Shown in pieces: positions 1 to 8,050 of a stretch of 64,000 nt of DNA. Source of the DNA: DATBLQ01 sp036555325. Its GTDB lineage: Bacteria > Pseudomonadota > Alphaproteobacteria > Rhizobiales > Aestuariivirgaceae. The stretch is from contig DATBLQ010000082.1 of assembly GCA_036555325.1 (NCBI GenBank), positions 1 to 64,000 of the forward strand. Direction: 5' to 3'. The position numbers and the translations under genes are program-made. Every line of letters starts with the position of its first letter. The first letter of the stretch is position 1. The notes under the pieces are model-generated. The model was not told the origin of the DNA. It saw only the letters and a program-made list of their open reading frames with translations, and ran no database searches.

Positions 1-914
1 TCGATCTCTTGCCTGCGGGAGCGGTCGTCGGTGCATTCCAGGTGCTCGATGGAGTGAGCGACGGCGTCATCGATGCGGCCCATACCGTCCCGGCCTATTG
101 GTATGGCAAACATAAGGCTGCGTCCTTGTTTGGTACCGGACCGGTGTTTGGCGGCAATGCCAATACGATTCTTGGCTGGTTCCATGTGGGCGGCGGAAAG
201 GAGCTCTACCGCGAACTGACGCAGGACATTCTGAAGCTCAACGTCTATGGCTTTTATGGCTTCCCGATGCCCGCGCAACCATTTGGCTGGTTCAAGCAAC
301 CGGTTACGACGGTTGCCGAGCTAAAGGGTTTCAAATATCGCACCGTCGGTCTCGCTGCCGATCTCATGCAGAAACTGGGAATGAGCGTCGCACAGCTTCC
401 CGGTGGTGAGATCGTTCCGGCCATGGAGCGCGGCGTCATCGACGCGTTCGAATTCAACAATCCGTCCTCGGATCTCCGGTTTGGATCTGCGGATGTCGCC
501 AAGAACTACATATTGTCGTCCTATCATCAGGCAAGCGAATCCTTCGAGTTTCTGTTCAATAAGGACGTTTTCGATCGGCTGGATGACGATCTGAAGGCGA
601 TTATCGAATATAGCGTTGAAGCCGCAAGTACTGCCAACACGTTCTCGGCGCTCGACAACTATTCGAGTGATCTGCAGAAGCTGCAAAACGAGAAGGGCGT
701 TACCGTGCATCGGACGTCGAAAGAAATTCTCGACGCTCAGCTCAAGGCATGGGACGAACTGATCCCGACCCTTGAGGCCGACCCGTTCATGAAGAAAGTG
801 CTCGATAGCCAAAGAGCCTGGGTGGAAAGGGTGGTCTTCTACGAGTTGATGAATGCAGCGGACCTTGCCCTGGCGTATGAACATTACTTCCCGGGAAAGC
901 TGAAACTCACCTGA
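1..914 (+). CDS. dctP: TRAP transporter solute-binding subunit DctP (5' end outside window)
   Basis: Periplasmic substrate-binding protein of a tripartite ATP-independent (TRAP) transporter, DctP/TakP type, which captures an organic anion for the DctQM membrane pair. The frame is open from the first bases, so the start and signal peptide lie upstream; about 303 residues are visible. The motif AMERGVIDAFEFNNPSSD, which follows a GGEIVP segment, and the aromatic-rich stretch around AYWYGKHKA are typical of the 2-oxoacid/TakP branch, though the substrate cannot be read from sequence. A stem-loop follows the stop, and dctQ starts 77 bases later, so it heads the TRAP operon. Confidence in the family is high and in the ligand low. 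Confidence 0.9.
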   Translation, partial: DLLPAGAVVGAFQVLDGVSDGVIDAAHTVPAYWYGKHKAASLFGTGPVFGGNANTILGWFHVGGGKELYRELTQDILKLNVYGFYGFPMPAQPFGWFKQPVTTVAELKGFKYRTVGLAADLMQKLGMSVAQLPGGEIVPAMERGVIDAFEFNNPSSDLRFGSADVAKNYILSSYHQASESFEFLFNKDVFDRLDDDLKAIIEYSVEAASTANTFSALDNYSSDLQKLQNEKGVTVHRTSKEILDAQLKAWDELIPTLEADPFMKKVLDSQRAWVERVVFYELMNAADLALAYEHYFPGKLKLT

Positions 915-919
915 TTTCT

Positions 920-948
920 GCCCGGCTCGGTCGCGAGCAAGGCCGGGC
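920..948 (+). promoter_or_regulatory. Intercistronic stem-loop after dctP
   Basis: GCCCGGC (920-926) pairs with GCCGGGC (942-948) across a 15-base loop. No T-run follows, so it is unlikely to be a full terminator. Its place between the binding-protein gene and dctQ fits an mRNA-stabilising or attenuating hairpin that leaves more DctP than membrane subunits. Confidence 0.5.
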
Positions 949-991
949 CAGTTTGCGGGCGATAGGTTTTCGGCTTTAGACGGCATTTCAC

Positions 992-1678
992 ATGACCGCT
1001 TACATCAATTTTGCCGATCGGCTGTCGGCATGGTTCGGCAAAGCCTTCGCTTGGTCGATCATGATCATGATCCTGGGGATCACCTATGAGGTGATCGTGC
1101 GCTACCTTTTCAGTGCCCCGACAAGTTGGGCTTTCGATCTCTCATACATCATGTACGGCACGCTGTTCATGATGGGCGGAGCCTATACGCTTTCGCGCGA
1201 TGCTCATGTCCGTGGCGATTTCATTTACCGACTGTGGCCTCCCAGGAGGCAGGCAGCCGTCGAACTCGTTCTTTACTTTCTGTTTTTCTTTCCTGGGGTC
1301 ACAGCGTTGATTTTTTCCGGTGCGAAGTATGCAGAGCGCTCCTGGAGATACCTCGAGGTCAGTATCAACAGCCCGGCGGGCATACCGGTTTACCAGTTCA
1401 AATCCGTCATCGTTGCGGCTGGCATCCTTCTGTTCCTGCAAGGAGTTGCACAGGTCTTTCGCTGCATCATCTGCCTCAAGACTGGCGAATGGATTCGTGC
1501 CCGCGACGATGTGGAGGAAACCGAGAAGCTCTTGATGGAGACAAAGACGCTCGACGTTCTGCGTCACGAAGGAGAAGCAATCGACGTCGTCTTGCCAGCG
1601 GATACACCACAGGATTCCACCAGGGGGCCGAAACGAAAAGCTCAACCGGGGTCACGCAAAACTCGGAAGAGACCATGA
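992..1678 (+). CDS. dctQ: TRAP transporter small membrane subunit DctQ
   Basis: Small integral membrane subunit of the TRAP transporter, partner of DctM. The 228-residue product shows about four hydrophobic segments (near residues 12-35, 50-70, 90-115 and 130-150), the usual DctQ topology. The segment YLFSAPTSWAFDLSYIMYGT, followed by a glycine-rich turn and an RDAHVR motif, is characteristic of the family. The C-terminal 70 residues form a charged, Lys/Arg-rich tail somewhat longer than usual. Its TGA overlaps the dctM ATG (ATGA at 1675-1678), which implies translational coupling. Confidence 0.92.
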   Translation: MTAYINFADRLSAWFGKAFAWSIMIMILGITYEVIVRYLFSAPTSWAFDLSYIMYGTLFMMGGAYTLSRDAHVRGDFIYRLWPPRRQAAVELVLYFLFFFPGVTALIFSGAKYAERSWRYLEVSINSPAGIPVYQFKSVIVAAGILLFLQGVAQVFRCIICLKTGEWIRARDDVEETEKLLMETKTLDVLRHEGEAIDVVLPADTPQDSTRGPKRKAQPGSRKTRKRP

Positions 1679-3096
1679 GCGATCCCCTAATTGCGGTCGT
1701 TATGTTGGCGATCCTCATCCTCGCCATTTTCCTTGGTTTCCCCGTTGCATTCACCCTTATGGCACTCGGCGTCGCCTTCGGATACTACGCCTATTTTGAT
1801 GCCAGCCGCATGTGGGCGACCTACAATCGCGCTGTAGAGAGTGGCGCTGATTCGGCAACGCTATTCGAGACCTGGATCGGAGGATTCTTTAACAACCGCA
1901 TTTTTGATTTGTTCGTCAACCAGACCTTTTCGGTGATGTCGAACGATGTGCTGACGGCAATTCCATTGTTCCTGTTCATGGGATACATCGTCGAACGCGC
2001 CAACATAATAGATCGCCTGTTCCGCACGTTGTTCATTGCAACGCGCACGATTCCGGGCTCTCTTGCGGTGGCAGCGCTTATCACCTGCACTCTTTTCGCT
2101 ACGGCGACCGGCATTGTCGGGGCCGTCGTCACGCTCATGGGTCTGCTCGCATTTCCGCAAATGTTGAAGGCCCGCTACGACAAGTCTTACGCTGCAGGAG
2201 TGATCTGCGCCGGGGGGACGCTCGGCATTCTCATTCCCCCCTCGATAATGCTCATCGTTTACGCGGCAACTTCAGGTGTTTCGGTCGTGCGAATGTACGC
2301 CGCCGCGCTCATCCCGGGGTTGCTGCTGTCCAGCCTCTATCTGATCTATATCGTGACGCGCGCCATCATCAATCCAAACCTGGCGCCAAAACCGTCGAAG
2401 GCGGAGGTCGGCGATCATTCGATTCCCGAACTCGCCTGGATGATGCTGACCTCATTTTTCCCGCTTGCGATGCTTATCCTGGCTGTGCTGGGGGCAATTC
2501 TGTTCGGCCTAGCGACGCCTTCGGAAGCGGCAGCACTGGGTGCTGCGGGCGGCATTGTGCTCGCTGTCGCTTATGGGGCCTTCACTTGGCAACGATTACG
2601 TGAGTCGGTCTACCTCACGGTGCGAACTTCCGCGATGGTTTGCTGGCTGTTTGTCGGCTCAGCAACCTTTGCCTCGGTTTTTTCCTACCTGGGCGGGCAA
2701 CAGATGATAACGCAGTTCGTCACTGGGCTTGAGATTTCGCCGTTGATGTTTCTCATTGTAGCGCAGTTGATCATTTTCTTATTAGGCTGGCCGTTGGAAT
2801 GGACCGAGATCATCATCATTTTCATACCTATCTTCCTGCCGCTGCTCCCGCATTTCAACATCGATCCGTTGTTCTTCGGCATCCTAGTGGCGGTGAACCT
2901 CCAGACAGCCTTTCTATCGCCGCCCATGGCGATGTCGGCCTATTACCTCAAAGGCATTGCTCCTGCGCATGTGACGCTTGCGGACATATTCCGCGGCATG
3001 ATGCCTTATATGATGATCGTCATCCTCTGCATGGCCGTCACCTACATATTTCCGCAGACTGCGTATTATCTCCCGAGCTTGATCTATGGGCGCTAG
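1675..3096 (+). CDS. dctM: TRAP transporter large permease DctM
   Basis: Large permease of the TRAP system, about 473 residues with 12 or so hydrophobic segments, the usual DctM length. Family marks include the N-terminal LGFPVAFTLMALG, GGTLGILIPPSIMLIVYA in the middle and FLSPPMAMSAYYLKG near the C-terminus. I chose the ATG at 1675 because it overlaps the dctQ stop and places the first membrane helix at the N-terminus; the frame is open far upstream, but that extension overlaps dctQ. Between the first two helices lies a roughly 40-residue hydrophilic insert (TYNRAVESGADSATLFETW), known in the larger DctM variants. Confidence 0.93.
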   Translation: MSDPLIAVVMLAILILAIFLGFPVAFTLMALGVAFGYYAYFDASRMWATYNRAVESGADSATLFETWIGGFFNNRIFDLFVNQTFSVMSNDVLTAIPLFLFMGYIVERANIIDRLFRTLFIATRTIPGSLAVAALITCTLFATATGIVGAVVTLMGLLAFPQMLKARYDKSYAAGVICAGGTLGILIPPSIMLIVYAATSGVSVVRMYAAALIPGLLLSSLYLIYIVTRAIINPNLAPKPSKAEVGDHSIPELAWMMLTSFFPLAMLILAVLGAILFGLATPSEAAALGAAGGIVLAVAYGAFTWQRLRESVYLTVRTSAMVCWLFVGSATFASVFSYLGGQQMITQFVTGLEISPLMFLIVAQLIIFLLGWPLEWTEIIIIFIPIFLPLLPHFNIDPLFFGILVAVNLQTAFLSPPMAMSAYYLKGIAPAHVTLADIFRGMMPYMMIVILCMAVTYIFPQTAYYLPSLIYGR

Positions 3097-3108
3097 GATG
3101 GATGTGCG

Positions 3109-4446
3109 ATGAAGCACGCACTCTATAAACTCCCGGCATTGACAGCGGTGGCGAAGTTGGCAGGGGGTGAATTCAGCGCGACCGATCTCTGCGAAGCTTG
3201 CCTTATCCGCATTGCCGAGCGCGAGCCGGAAATTGCGGCCTTTGCCTTTCTCGACGAGACAATGGCGCGCAATGCCGCCAAGAAAGCCGATGATCATCGC
3301 GGCACGGGCAGGGCTCTTGGCGCGCTGCACGGGCTCCCCATAGGCGTAAAGGACATCATCGACACGGCCGATCTGCCGACCGAGAACGGCACGTCGATCG
3401 ACTCCGGCCGCAAGCCAACAAAGGACGCTGAAATTGTCCGGCGCTTGAAACAGGCGGGCGCCGTCATCATGGGCAAGACCGTCACCACGGAGCTCGCCTT
3501 CCTGACGCCAGGGAAAACTCGCAATCCTCACGACACAAATCATACACCGGGAGGCTCTTCTTCGGGCTCAGCTGCGGCAGTTGCTGCCGAAATGGTACCG
3601 CTTGCCATCGGCACCCAAACATTTGGCTCGGTGATCAGGCCGGCATCCTTTTGCGGAGTTGTTGGCTTCAAGCCTACATTTGGGCTTATTCCACGTACCG
3701 GCATTCGGCTGCTCGCTCCGACACTTGACACGATTGGCGTGTTTGCCCGCACGGTGACAGACGCGGCACTTCTGGCAGATGCTCTCATCGGTCATGATCC
3801 TGCTGATTCCAAAAGCAGGTTGCAGCCGCCACCGCGACTGCTATCGATTGCTGAAACGAAACCTCCTGTCATTCCGGATCTGGCGTTTGTGAAAACCCCG
3901 TCGTGGGATGAGGCCGATGCGTCCACAAAGGACGCATTTACAGAGCTCGTCGAGCTTCTCGGTGAACGGTGCACGGAGGTAGCACTGCCGGACGTCTTCA
4001 GCGAATGGGTCAAAGCCCATCGAATCGTGATGCAGACAGAGATGGCGCGTAATCTTGAACCCTACTACCGGCGCGGCAAGGACAAGTTGAACGTGAAACT
4101 AGTGAGTTTTCTTGAAGAAGGAATGAAAGTTACTGCGGTGGAGTACCTTGCTGCTCTGGACTGGAGAGAAGCTCTCAACAACGGTTTGGAGCAACTTTTC
4201 GATCGCTACGATGCAATCGTGACTCCTGCCTCTCCAGGCGAAGCCCCTGCCGGACTTGGATCCACAGGCAATCCGATTTTCAACGGGCTGTGGACGCTGT
4301 GTGGAGTGCCTTGCGTTACCTTGCCGCTGCTGCAAGGGCCGAACGGCTTGCCGGTCGGAGTTCAAATCGTCGGGCGTCGAGGAGAAGACGCACGATTGTT
4401 AAGAACTGCTAGGTGGCTTGCCACCATCGTCGAAAACAACGAATGA
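3109..4446 (+). CDS. Amidase-signature family amidohydrolase
   Basis: Cytoplasmic amidase of the amidase-signature family, hydrolysing an amide bond in an unidentified substrate. The 445 residues carry the Ser-cisSer-Lys triad: Lys81 in GLPIGVKDI, the Gly/Ser-rich loop GGSSSGSA with the cis-Ser near 150, and nucleophile Ser174 in GTQTFGSVIRPAS. The 24-residue spacing between the two serines matches the family. It starts 12 bases after dctM, so it probably acts on what the TRAP system imports. It is distinct from gatA in this window: shorter and without the GatA C-terminal features. Confidence 0.88.
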   Translation: MKHALYKLPALTAVAKLAGGEFSATDLCEACLIRIAEREPEIAAFAFLDETMARNAAKKADDHRGTGRALGALHGLPIGVKDIIDTADLPTENGTSIDSGRKPTKDAEIVRRLKQAGAVIMGKTVTTELAFLTPGKTRNPHDTNHTPGGSSSGSAAAVAAEMVPLAIGTQTFGSVIRPASFCGVVGFKPTFGLIPRTGIRLLAPTLDTIGVFARTVTDAALLADALIGHDPADSKSRLQPPPRLLSIAETKPPVIPDLAFVKTPSWDEADASTKDAFTELVELLGERCTEVALPDVFSEWVKAHRIVMQTEMARNLEPYYRRGKDKLNVKLVSFLEEGMKVTAVEYLAALDWREALNNGLEQLFDRYDAIVTPASPGEAPAGLGSTGNPIFNGLWTLCGVPCVTLPLLQGPNGLPVGVQIVGRRGEDARLLRTARWLATIVENNE

Positions 4447-4470
4447 CGGGAATCAGTCGGAGGACTAGAC

Positions 4471-4644
4471 ATGTTGGACATGATGCTAAAGGTGGCGGCG
4501 CTCGCCGGTTTTGCAGCGACACTCGCTCCGCTCGCCAAGCATGTCCCAAGTCCAGATCTCATCGGAGTTCTAGCCGTTGTGTTTGCGATGGCGGTCTTCG
4601 ATTTCATCGTCCGCCCTCTGTGGATAGGCAACAGGCGGAGGTAG
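4471..4644 (+). CDS. Small two-helix membrane protein (57 aa)
   Basis: I do not recognise this gene. A 57-codon ORF starts with ATG at 4471, preceded by a clear Shine-Dalgarno GGAGG at 4459-4463. The product has two hydrophobic stretches (about residues 5-22 and 31-52) separated by the turn KHVPSPD, and ends in a positive tail GNRRR, so an inner-membrane hairpin is likely. It lies 24 bases after the amidase gene and could be the last cistron of that operon. Coding potential is inferred from the ribosome site and clean membrane topology only. Confidence 0.5.
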   Translation: MLDMMLKVAALAGFAATLAPLAKHVPSPDLIGVLAVVFAMAVFDFIVRPLWIGNRRR

Positions 4645-4780
4645 CAAACAAGAAATATTCAAGCTGATAGTCTGTACACGGATATATTCAAGGAACGCGG
4701 CCAAAAATTTTTGGGGCAAATCGCATCATTTGCACTTAGACTCCAACTGATTCGCTTATCTCGGTGCGGCTGGAGGGAGC

Positions 4781-5410
4781 ATGTTCCTTAAATCGGTTGG
4801 GGAAGAAATGGGGTTGCACAAAGCCGAGTTGAGTCTTTTCCGTAAACTTTCCTCTCCCGAGAAAATCCAATCCTTTGTTACGCAGTTGCGTTGCAATTTC
4901 GAACGGGGTGGCGACACCTGCCATTCGGTCCGGACAGTGATCCTTAAGGGCGAAGCACATTGCATTGAAGCCGCGCTGTTTGCGGCTTGTGCGTTGCTTC
5001 TTCACGGCCGCCCAGCATTGTTGATGGACCTTCAGGCCGAAGGCGACGATGATCACGTTGTGGCGCTATTCCGCAGGGGCCCCTATTGGGGCGCCATTTC
5101 GAAGAGCAATACCGTGTGGCTTAGATTTCGCGATCCCATCTATCGCACGCTGCGTGAGCTGGCGATGTCTTATTTCCATGAATATGTGCGTGGGCCGCGC
5201 AAGACATTGCGAACCTATTCGCGCCCTTTCCGAATTGAACAATTTCACCCTGCGCTTTGGGTTACCTCGCGACAAAATTGCTGGAAAGTCACCGAAGCCC
5301 TCGACGGCGCGCGTCACTATCATCTTGTGTCCAGCAGTCAGGCCCGCAGCCTAAGACTGCGAGACAGCATGGAGCGACGAATAGGGCGCATACCTGAATT
5401 TGCCTGTTAA
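4781..5410 (+). CDS. Hypothetical protein with transglutaminase-like Cys-His-Asn pattern
   Basis: Protein of 209 residues without a signal peptide; I cannot name the family. A papain/transglutaminase-like pattern is visible: Cys61 at the start of a helix in GEAHCIEAALFAACALLLHGR, His92 in DDDHVVALFRR, and Asn110 in WGAISKSN, the order and rough spacing of a transglutaminase-core triad. Residues 115-209 are basic. The ATG at 4781 follows a strong ribosome site (TGGAGGGAG). It stands alone, about 140 bases after the small membrane protein gene. A protease or peptide-modifying role is an inference from the motif. Confidence 0.7.
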   Translation: MFLKSVGEEMGLHKAELSLFRKLSSPEKIQSFVTQLRCNFERGGDTCHSVRTVILKGEAHCIEAALFAACALLLHGRPALLMDLQAEGDDDHVVALFRRGPYWGAISKSNTVWLRFRDPIYRTLRELAMSYFHEYVRGPRKTLRTYSRPFRIEQFHPALWVTSRQNCWKVTEALDGARHYHLVSSSQARSLRLRDSMERRIGRIPEFAC

Positions 5411-5519
5411 ATCAATCCATTAACCAAAAAATCGATGAATCTTCAGACCCGCCTGACGGGCGGAACGATTCAATCGCCGAGACGTTTTGTTGCAGGAAAA
5501 CAGGACAAGGAACAGGTCC

Positions 5520-5831
5520 ATGACTCATGATCCTTATGACACCGAGAACCGTCCGGTGGGTTCACCCACGGAAGATCCATATGTGAGACGTACTCCTGGT
5601 CCCGGCTACGGCGGCTCCGGAATAGCGTTCATTATTTTCGGAGTGGTTGCTGTATTGTTGATCGGGTTTGCCATGTTCGGCGGTTATTCCGATACCGATA
5701 CAGTTTCGACGACGCCGCAGACGACCACCGAGCAGCAGGCTCCTCAGGCGCAGCCCGAGCAACCGGCGACCACGCCTGAAACCACGGCGCCGTCGACCAA
5801 CAACAGCGGCAGCACCACGAATCAGCAGTGA
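5520..5831 (+). CDS. Single-pass membrane protein with Thr/Gln/Pro-rich tail
   Basis: Hypothetical protein of 103 residues. Residues 1-32 are hydrophilic, residues about 34-55 form one transmembrane helix (GIAFIIFGVVAVLLIGFAMF), and the remaining 48 residues are low-complexity, rich in Thr, Gln, Pro, Ala and Asn, probably disordered. The ATG at 5520 has AAGGA 9 bases upstream; the open frame extends to 5487 but that start lacks a ribosome site. Similar tail-anchored small proteins occur in Rhizobiales. No function can be assigned. Confidence 0.65.
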   Translation: MTHDPYDTENRPVGSPTEDPYVRRTPGPGYGGSGIAFIIFGVVAVLLIGFAMFGGYSDTDTVSTTPQTTTEQQAPQAQPEQPATTPETTAPSTNNSGSTTNQQ

Positions 5832-5943
5832 CCCGGTTATCACGAATAACCCGGAGCTGTTGCCCGCAAGACGACTGGTTTCCGTCTAGAGAGATAAATC
5901 CGCGTACGTCAGGAGAGGGGCGTTTTTTTAGAGGAGTAGAAAC

Positions 5944-6297
5944 ATGCGAAAGCTTAGTTATTTGTTCGCGATCGCAGCTATCAGTGGCCTCACGTCCTTT
6001 GCAACGGCCAGTTCAGCCAGCCCGCTGGCAAGTGGACTTGCCGGTGCCAATACCGCGACGCCCACGGTTAGCGACGATCTAGTGCAGAAAGTGCACGGTT
6101 GGCACTGCCGGAGAAAATTTGGCTGGTATCGAGGTGACAAATACTGGCATCGCCACCGCCGAGCTTGTGGATATAGCTATTATGACGATCGCCCGTTCAT
6201 TGGATTTTACCCGTTCTTCGGGCTCTCCTTCGACCGGGATCGCCATCGCCATCGCCATCACTTCAAGCATCACAAACGCTGGAAGGATTGGGATTGA
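5944..6297 (+). CDS. Secreted histidine/arginine-rich small protein
   Basis: Secreted protein of 117 residues. Residues 1-25 form a signal peptide ending near ATASSA. The mature part has a conserved-looking block HGWHCRRKFGWYRG...WHRHRRACGY with two cysteines that may form a disulfide, an aromatic stretch FIGFYPFFGL, and a His-rich end (RHRHRHHFKHHKRW), so metal binding is possible but unproven. Ribosome site AGAGGAG lies upstream of the ATG at 5944. A strong terminator follows, so this looks like a single-gene unit. Confidence 0.72.
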   Translation: MRKLSYLFAIAAISGLTSFATASSASPLASGLAGANTATPTVSDDLVQKVHGWHCRRKFGWYRGDKYWHRHRRACGYSYYDDRPFIGFYPFFGLSFDRDRHRHRHHFKHHKRWKDWD

Positions 6298-6304
6298 TAT
6301 AAAC

Positions 6305-6335
6305 CGGGCGGCCCAAGAGGCCGCCCGTTCCTTTC
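6305..6335 (+). terminator. Rho-independent terminator shared by convergent genes
   Basis: A perfect 9-bp GC stem, CGGGCGGCC (6305-6313) with GGCCGCCCG (6319-6327), closes a 5-base loop and is followed by TTCCTTTC. It sits between the secreted-protein gene and the end of the convergent dprA and probably serves both strands. Confidence 0.8.
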
Positions 6336-7446
6336 AGGCAAGCGAGACTTGATTGCGTCGATGCCGCTTTACGAATCCCGCCAGTTCTAGCTCCAAGAGA
6401 ACAGCAACCACGATTTCGGGCTTTAGCCCACTCTCGCGGATAAGGTCATCGATCTCGATCGGGGAAGGAGCGAGCAATTCCATGATCTGATCGCGTTCGC
6501 GACCAGATGCAACATGCTCCCCGATTGATTCATCTTCCTCTCGCATCATTTCCTCGTTCACGTTGATCGGCCGACCGACCATGGGTTTGATGATCTCAAT
6601 GACGTCAGCGGCGGAGCTGATGAGCGTTGCGCCGTCACGCAAGAGCCGGTTAGTACCGCCTGAACGGGGATCGAGTGGAGAGCCCGGAACCGCAAACACC
6701 TCTCTACCCTGCTCGGCGGCAAAGCGAGCCGTGATCAGAGACCCCGATCGCAGTGCTGCTTCGACCACGATTGTTCCGTAGCAAATGCCGGCGATCAGCC
6801 GATTGCGCCGGGGAAAGTGATCGGGTTTGGGCACCGTACCGGGCATGCATTCGGCAATGAGGACACCGCTTTCGGAGATGGATCTATAGAGCGCTTCGTT
6901 CTCCGGGGGATAGATGACATCGAGGCCGCCTGCCAGAACCGCCCCTGTGCCGGTGCGGAGGGATGCCTCGTGGGCCGCAGTGTCTATCCCGCGCGCCAGT
7001 CCGGAAACGACGAAATAGCCGTGCTGCCCAAGCTCGGAAGCGAGCTGACGGGCAAATTTTCGCCCAAGGCCGGAGGCATTGCGGGCGCCAACGATTGCAA
7101 TGGCAGGCAGAGCCAGGAGCGAGAGATCCCCTTTCAGACATAGCAGGGGCGGTGCGCTATCGATCTCGCGAAGCAACGGAGGGTAGTCATCTTCTCCATA
7201 GGCGATAAGCCGTGCATTCAAGGCCTCGATGCGTTCGATGTCGCGATTGGCTTCCGCCTCGGAATAGAGGCGGATGGGGCGCTGCAGTCCTCCGCGTCGC
7301 GCAAGGTCCGGCAAAGCCCTTACGGCCTCGCTTGCCGAGCCGAAACGGTTCACCAGTTGTCGAAAAGTGATCGGACCGACGTTTTCGCTGCAAATAAGAC
7401 GCAGCCAGTCGCGGCGCTGTGCGCCGTCAAGCAAAATTCGCCCCAC
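6334..7446 (-). CDS. dprA: DNA-processing protein DprA
   Basis: DprA/Smf loads RecA on single-stranded DNA during transformation and recombination. The 370 residues contain an N-terminal helical (SAM-like) part, the Rossmann-type DprA core with SGLARGIDTAAHEASL, HFPRRNRLIAGICYGTIVVE and SGSLITARFAAEQGREVFAV, and a C-terminal winged-helix segment (about residues 305-370). Length is normal. It starts 4 bases after plsY on the same strand and ends the pyrB-pyrC-plsY-dprA operon, an arrangement familiar in Rhizobiales. Confidence 0.95.
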   Translation of the reverse strand: MGRILLDGAQRRDWLRLICSENVGPITFRQLVNRFGSASEAVRALPDLARRGGLQRPIRLYSEAEANRDIERIEALNARLIAYGEDDYPPLLREIDSAPPLLCLKGDLSLLALPAIAIVGARNASGLGRKFARQLASELGQHGYFVVSGLARGIDTAAHEASLRTGTGAVLAGGLDVIYPPENEALYRSISESGVLIAECMPGTVPKPDHFPRRNRLIAGICYGTIVVEAALRSGSLITARFAAEQGREVFAVPGSPLDPRSGGTNRLLRDGATLISSAADVIEIIKPMVGRPINVNEEMMREEDESIGEHVASGRERDQIMELLAPSPIEIDDLIRESGLKPEIVVAVLLELELAGFVKRHRRNQVSLA

Positions 7447-7450
7447 AGAC

Positions 7451-8050
7451 TTAGACCTTGTTGGAAAAACTAATGGTAGGTTCCTGTTTGCGCAAAAGCC
7501 TCAAAACATTGGCGCGATGTGTAATGAAAATAACAATCCCGATAACCAACAGAGCAATTGAAAGATGGCCTGGCACCATGACAAATCCGATCACTGCGAC
7601 GATGGTCGTGGCAGCGAGCGCCGACAGTGAGGATTTGCGCGAGGCCACGGCAACGGCAAGCCAAACAACGATAAAGAGAATTGCAAAAGGCCAGTGCAAG
7701 CCTGCAAGCACGCCGATGTAGGTTGCGATCCCCTTGCCACCCTGAAACCGAAGCCACACCGGAAAAATATGACCTGCAAGAGCTGCGGCACCCGCCGCGA
7801 TGGCAGCGTCGCCGTTCCAAATAGTCGACGCGATAAGCACCGGTGCAAAACCTTTGACCATGTCGAGCAGCAAGGTGAGGCCAGCTATCCAGCGCGATCC
7901 CGTGCGAAGCACATTGGTGGCACCGATGTTGCCTGAGCCTATTTTGCGGACATCGCCCAGCCCGGCGGCCTTGGTCAGTAGCAGACCGAAGGGGATCGAT
8001 CCGCAAAGATAGCCGAGAATTCCTGCGTAGATGAAAGAGGAGTTGATCAC
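7451..8050 (-). CDS. plsY: Acyl-phosphate:glycerol-3-phosphate acyltransferase PlsY
   Basis: Membrane acyltransferase that transfers an acyl group from acyl-phosphate to glycerol-3-phosphate, the first step of phospholipid synthesis. The 199 residues have five hydrophobic segments and the three PlsY motifs: GSIPFGLLLTK, DVRKIGSGNIGATNVLR and GGKGIAT. Its start overlaps the end of the pyrC-like gene by 4 bases (8047-8050), and dprA follows after 4 bases. Confidence 0.95.
   Translation of the reverse strand: MINSSFIYAGILGYLCGSIPFGLLLTKAAGLGDVRKIGSGNIGATNVLRTGSRWIAGLTLLLDMVKGFAPVLIASTIWNGDAAIAAGAAALAGHIFPVWLRFQGGKGIATYIGVLAGLHWPFAILFIVVWLAVAVASRKSSLSALAATTIVAVIGFVMVPGHLSIALLVIGIVIFITHRANVLRLLRKQEPTISFSNKV

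Noticed and set aside
1126..3096. Long 656-codon frame starting inside dctQ
   Set aside because: The first 183 codons overlap dctQ in another frame and lack membrane character; DctM starts at 1675.
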